This document shows positions 60,646-64,000 of a DNA stretch of 64,000 nucleotides, in pieces. The notes under the pieces were generated by a model, which was not told where the DNA came from, did no database searches, and saw only the letters and a list, made by a program, of their open reading frames with translations. The first letter of the stretch is position 1, and every line of letters begins with the position of its first letter. The stretch comes from Choricystis sp. odSpoLacu1 (Eukaryota > Chlorophyta > Trebouxiophyceae). The stretch is from positions 434,001 to 498,000 of the forward strand of contig OY253650.1 in the NCBI GenBank assembly GCA_958009055.1, read 5' to 3'. Both the position numbers and the translations under genes were made by a program.

Positions 60646-61571
60646 ATGCTCGCCGCCGCCGCCGGACGCGCCCTGTCCCACGCGACATCGGGGTCGGGCG
60701 GCGCCGCGTCGGCCGTGCTGCGGTGCGTTTTGGGTTTTGCGTGGGGCGGCAGCCACGGCGTGCCGGCGCGCACACACACGCCTGTGCCTCGGCCACGCCC
60801 CCCTTTCCTGCCCCTGGAGACGCAGTCACACTGAAAGCGTGTCGGGCGGGGTGGGCGGGTGTGTTTGGGGGCAACGGAGAGAGCGGCAGACGACGAAAAC
60901 AGGCCGCCTTCCGCGCCATTGACGCCCGCGGCCGCGCCCTCGACTCTTCTCTCAACCCTTTCCTCCACACAGCCACCACATGTCCAACGTGCCCGAGTTC
61001 TGGGGGCGCGACTCCCCCTACCACGGCGGCACCGAGTTCTTGGGCACGCCGGCCAACCACCTGGACGTGAGTTGGAGAGGGAAAATACGGCGGAAAAGAA
61101 AAAAACGATCATCGATGATTCCTCTCACCTTCCCACCCCTCCCCACCCCTCCAGCTCGCCTCCAAACGCCCCGTCTCCCCCCACGTCTTTGAAATCGACG
61201 CCCCCGCCACCCCGCACTACGCGATGCCGATCAATGCGGTGACGTCTGTGTTGAACCGAGTCACGGGTGTGGCTCTCTACAGCGCTGCAGCGGCGGGCGG
61301 CTACCTCGCGCTCGCCTCCCCCGACCTCGCCCACTGCGCCGCCTCCTGGGCGGCCGCCCATCCGTTCCTGGCTGTCCCTGTGCGTGCGGCACTGGCTTTC
61401 CCGATCGTGTACCACTATGCAGGCGGCCTGCGCCACCTGTGGTGGGACTCGGCCAAGCACGGCAACCAGGCAGCGCATGAAGGCCCCCTGGAAAAGGGGC
61501 CCGTGGATTCGTCGTCGTACGCGGTGCTGGGGGCGAGTGCGGCGGCGACAGCGCTGGCTGCGTTGATGTGA
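60646..61571 (+). CDS. SDH3: Succinate dehydrogenase cytochrome b subunit SDH3 (CybL)
   Basis: Exons 60646-60722, 60973-61066 and 61155-61571 give 195 residues. Residues 1-30 (MLAAAAGRALSHATSGSGGA onward) look like a mitochondrial presequence. Family blocks are RPVSPHVFEID, NAVTSVLNRVTGVALYSAAA (with the quinone-binding Ser and Arg positions) and FPIVYHYAGGLRHLWWDSAK, which carries the heme-ligand His and the RHLxWD signature. Three membrane helices are visible. With SDH4 next to it on the other strand, the two complex II anchors probably share one promoter region. Confidence 0.93.
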
Positions 61572-61942
61572 ATGGGGAGTGGGGTGGTGTGTGTGTGTTA
61601 TTCAATCAGGTTTCTTTCGCTGTCATCAACCTTGTGTTTCTTTCTCTCCAAACGCAAAGAGAGTGGGTGGTGGTTGTTTGTCTTGCACGCACACAAGTAA
61701 GGGGGAAAAAGAAGAAGGCCCGCGAAAATCCCGCCGTACGCCGCTGGTTGGAAAAAAAAAAGAAAAACTGCGGACACACAAAAAAACGCCCTCTCTCCCC
61801 CCCTCTCCACGCCACGGACGGCGGGAGGCGATCCCGCCAATGTGCTTTGGTGCGTGGGTTTTGGCCAGGCAATCAAACACAAAGAAAAAAAAGTGGGAAA
61901 AAAAGACTCGACCCACACACTCACGTCAACTCCTCCCCTCCC
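61572..61942. other. Convergent intergenic spacer
   Basis: 371 bp between the stops of SDH3 (+) and the OPA-family transporter (-), with several A runs. No gene was recognised. Confidence 0.5.
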
Positions 61943-63883
61943 TCACGCGCCCTTCTCCTTGGCCGCCTCCCGCTGCACATGCGACCGCAGCCCCACCATG
62001 GGCGCCAGCAGAAGCAGCGCCCCCGCGCACGCGGCCAGCAGGGCGGCAAAGTAGGCGCCCCACCCATGGTTTTTGACGATGAGGGAGAGCGGGACGCCCG
62101 CGTTGGCGGCGCCCAGGTACGCGACCCACCCGAGGAACCCTTCCGACGCGCCCACCGATTCAGGGCCGACCAGTTCAGCCCCACACAGCCCGATCAACAT
62201 CTGGGGACCATACAGGAAGAAGCCGATCATGAAGACGACGACCCACTGCAGGGCGGCGGCCGACGCGGGGGTGGCCCAGAAGGCGGCGAGCATGGCGGCG
62301 ACGCCCACTGTGTACGCCATCACCACTTGGACGCGCTTGCCGACGGCGCCGCCGGCGGGGTCGCGCGCGATGAGGGCGTCCGACAGGCGGCCGGCGAGGA
62401 GGGAGCCAAAGAGGCCGCCGAGTTCCAAGCCCGAGACGCGGAACGCGGCGGCGCCCGCGTCGGCGACGCCCTTGGCCTTGATCAAGTAAAACACAAACCA
62501 CGACGTCACGCCCTGGCGCACGACGTAGACAAAGAAGTAGGTCAGAGCCATGCCCCAGATGTAGGGATTCTTGAGCACATTGTTGACGAGCAGGTCGACG
62601 AGGCCCGGCTTGGCAGCGGCAGCGGCGTCGGAGGCGGCGGCACCATTCCCTCCCTTGACTTTTTTCACTTTCTTGGTCTCCACAATCTCAACCGGCGGCC
62701 ACCCCACACTCTCGGGCGCGTCCCGCACCGTCAGCAGCAGGAGGAGGCCGACGACGAGGCCGACGGCTCCCGGGGCCCACATGCCCCACCGCCAGCCCAG
62801 GGCGCGGGCGGCTGTACCGGCGAGGACGGGCGCGCCAAACCCGCCGAGGTTGTGGGCAATGTTCCACATGCCCCAGTACGTGCCCCGTTCACGCGTGGCA
62901 AACCAAGAGGTCAGGATGCGGGCGCAGCAGGGGCCGCCAAAGCCTTGAAGGATGCCGTTGAGCGCCCAAAAGGTGCAGAACCAGGTCATGCCGGCGCCAA
63001 AGCCAAACGCGATGTTGACTGCCGCGGTGGCCATCAACCCGCCCGCCAGCATGAGGGTGGGGGAGGTGCGGGCGCCCAGGACGCCGGAGACGAACTTGGA
63101 CATGCCGTAGGCGATGGGGAAGAGGGAGGTGAGGGTGCCGATCTGGGAGGGGGGAGGGAGGGGTGGAAAAAGGGTGAAAAAAAACGCGTTTTTTATGGGG
63201 GAAAAAATGATCCCACCCCCACACTCCCGCTCTCTCTCACCTGCGTGATGTCCATGCCCAGGGCGGCGTCCGCCACCATGACGGGGGCGGCGTAGGTCAA
63301 CGAGTTGCGGGTCAGGTAGTAGCATGCATACCCAATGACGATGGACACAAACACGAGCAGGCGGCGGCGAACGAAGTCAGCCGGGTAAGAAGGCAAGGAC
63401 GCCAGCGACGCGACACCCGGCAGGCGGGTGGAGGCCGAGGCGGGAGGCGTGGGCACGCGCAGCGCGGGGCCGAGCGGGGTGCGGCCGGCGGCCAGGGGGG
63501 AGCGCGCGGTGTCCGCCTTGACCAGGGCTTCCAGCGGGTTGGTGAAGCCGGGTGTGCCGTCGGACGGGGCAGAGGCGCGCGGGCTGTGTGTGGGGTGGGG
63601 AGGAGGGAGGTTGGTTTTTTGGGTTTCGCTGCGTTTTTTTCGTGCGCGCGCGGATGGCCCCATTTTGGGTGGCGGTTGGTCATCCGTCGCCCCCCCAACC
63701 CCCGCCACGCGGCGTGGCGCAATGCACCACGAGTGGGCGGGGGTGACGGTCGCGCTGGGAAGCAGGCATGGCGCCGGCACACACACCCCTTTCTCTCTCT
63801 CTCCACACCCACACGCACCGAGCGGGCATCGCGCGGCGCGGCGCGCGCGCGCGGGGCGCGGGCGCGCGGAGGCTGGCCCGCAT
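61943..63883 (-). CDS. MFS organophosphate:phosphate antiporter-family (GlpT/UhpT-like) transporter, plastid-targeted candidate
   Basis: Exons 63819-63883, 63241-63583 and 61943-63142 fit in phase and give 535 residues. A basic, Ser/Pro-rich N-terminus of about 85 residues suggests an organelle targeting peptide. Twelve hydrophobic segments follow, with OPA/MFS blocks VIGYACYYLTRNSLTYAAPV, IGTLTSLFPIAYGMSKFVSG, NGILQGFGGPCCARILTSWF, ERGTYWGMWNIAHNLGG and SGLELGGLFGSLLAGRLSDA. A cytosolic Lys-rich loop (ETKKVKKVKGG) separates the halves. The family exchanges phosphorylated glycerol or sugars for phosphate; the actual substrate is unknown. Confidence 0.88.
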
Positions 63884-64000
63884 GGTGAAGACGGGCGTTC
63901 AACCCCGTGAAACGTGGGGGGGCTGTGTGGGGAGGGGGAGGGGAAGGAGGGCGGGATGGGGGCGGGATGAAGAGGCAGGGTGGCGCGGACCGGTCGCCCG

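Noticed and set aside
1..64000. CRISPR arrays, integrases, restriction or toxin-antitoxin systems
   Set aside because: No regularly spaced direct repeats and no such protein families; the window is eukaryotic nuclear DNA.

Overview
This window looks like nuclear DNA of a green alga (Chlorophyta). It is very GC-rich, its proteins are alanine-rich, and most genes have one to four short spliceosomal introns (donors mostly GTGAGT or GTGCGT, acceptors CACAG or CCCAG, usual size about 80-200 nt). Several proteins begin with plausible plastid or mitochondrial targeting peptides. A heme lyase of the System III type, a presequence protease, a DUF4079-type plastid protein, a calcium-dependent protein kinase and a secreted protein with a Ser-Pro-rich linker all fit a chlorophyte; the exact lineage cannot be read from the sequence. 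No viral genes, CRISPR arrays or bacterial operons were seen.

Layout. 1-9.9 kb: edge-truncated peptide-amidating-lyase-like protein (-), HEAT-like protein (+), plastid membrane protein (+), organellar ribosomal protein uL13 (-), eIF6 (+), intron-containing tRNA-Ser (-), Tudor-like protein (+). 10-17.3 kb: repeat-like protein (-), NIPA-type Mg2+ transporter (+), two tandem amino acid permeases (-) that share an identical 145-bp tract. 17.4-31 kb: zinc-finger protein, the large ribosome-biogenesis factor UTP10/HEATR1, and a class VIII-like myosin (all +). 31-36 kb: a gene-poor, repeat-rich segment with perfect palindromes and tRNA-derived SINE-like copies around one secreted Cys-rich gene and one small frameshifted gene. 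36.3-53.5 kb: hypothetical protein (-), eIF3e, CacyBP/SIP and cytochrome c heme lyase (+), then PreP, RNase H2A and a second type of amino acid transporter (-), ERO1 (+), a thylakoid-targeted candidate (-) and MutY (-). 53.7-64 kb: CDPK (+), small unknown (+), JMJD4-like oxygenase (-), DUF4079 protein (+), SDH4 (-) and SDH3 (+) head to head, and an organophosphate:Pi antiporter-family transporter (-).

How the genes relate. At least nine neighbouring pairs are divergent with start codons only about 120-420 bp apart, so most promoters here are probably bidirectional. Two pairs are functionally matched: uL13m/eIF6 (ribosome) and SDH4/SDH3 (both membrane anchors of respiratory complex II). Translation and ribosome biogenesis (uL13m, eIF6, UTP10, eIF3e, tRNA-Ser, JMJD4-like) and mitochondrial function (PreP, heme lyase, SDH3, SDH4) are well represented.

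Limits. Exon structures were worked out by hand from splice signals, phase and remembered family alignments; no search was run. Four genes contain a one-base frame break, three of them in or beside a homopolymer or GC repeat. That pattern suggests residual assembly errors at least as much as real mutations.
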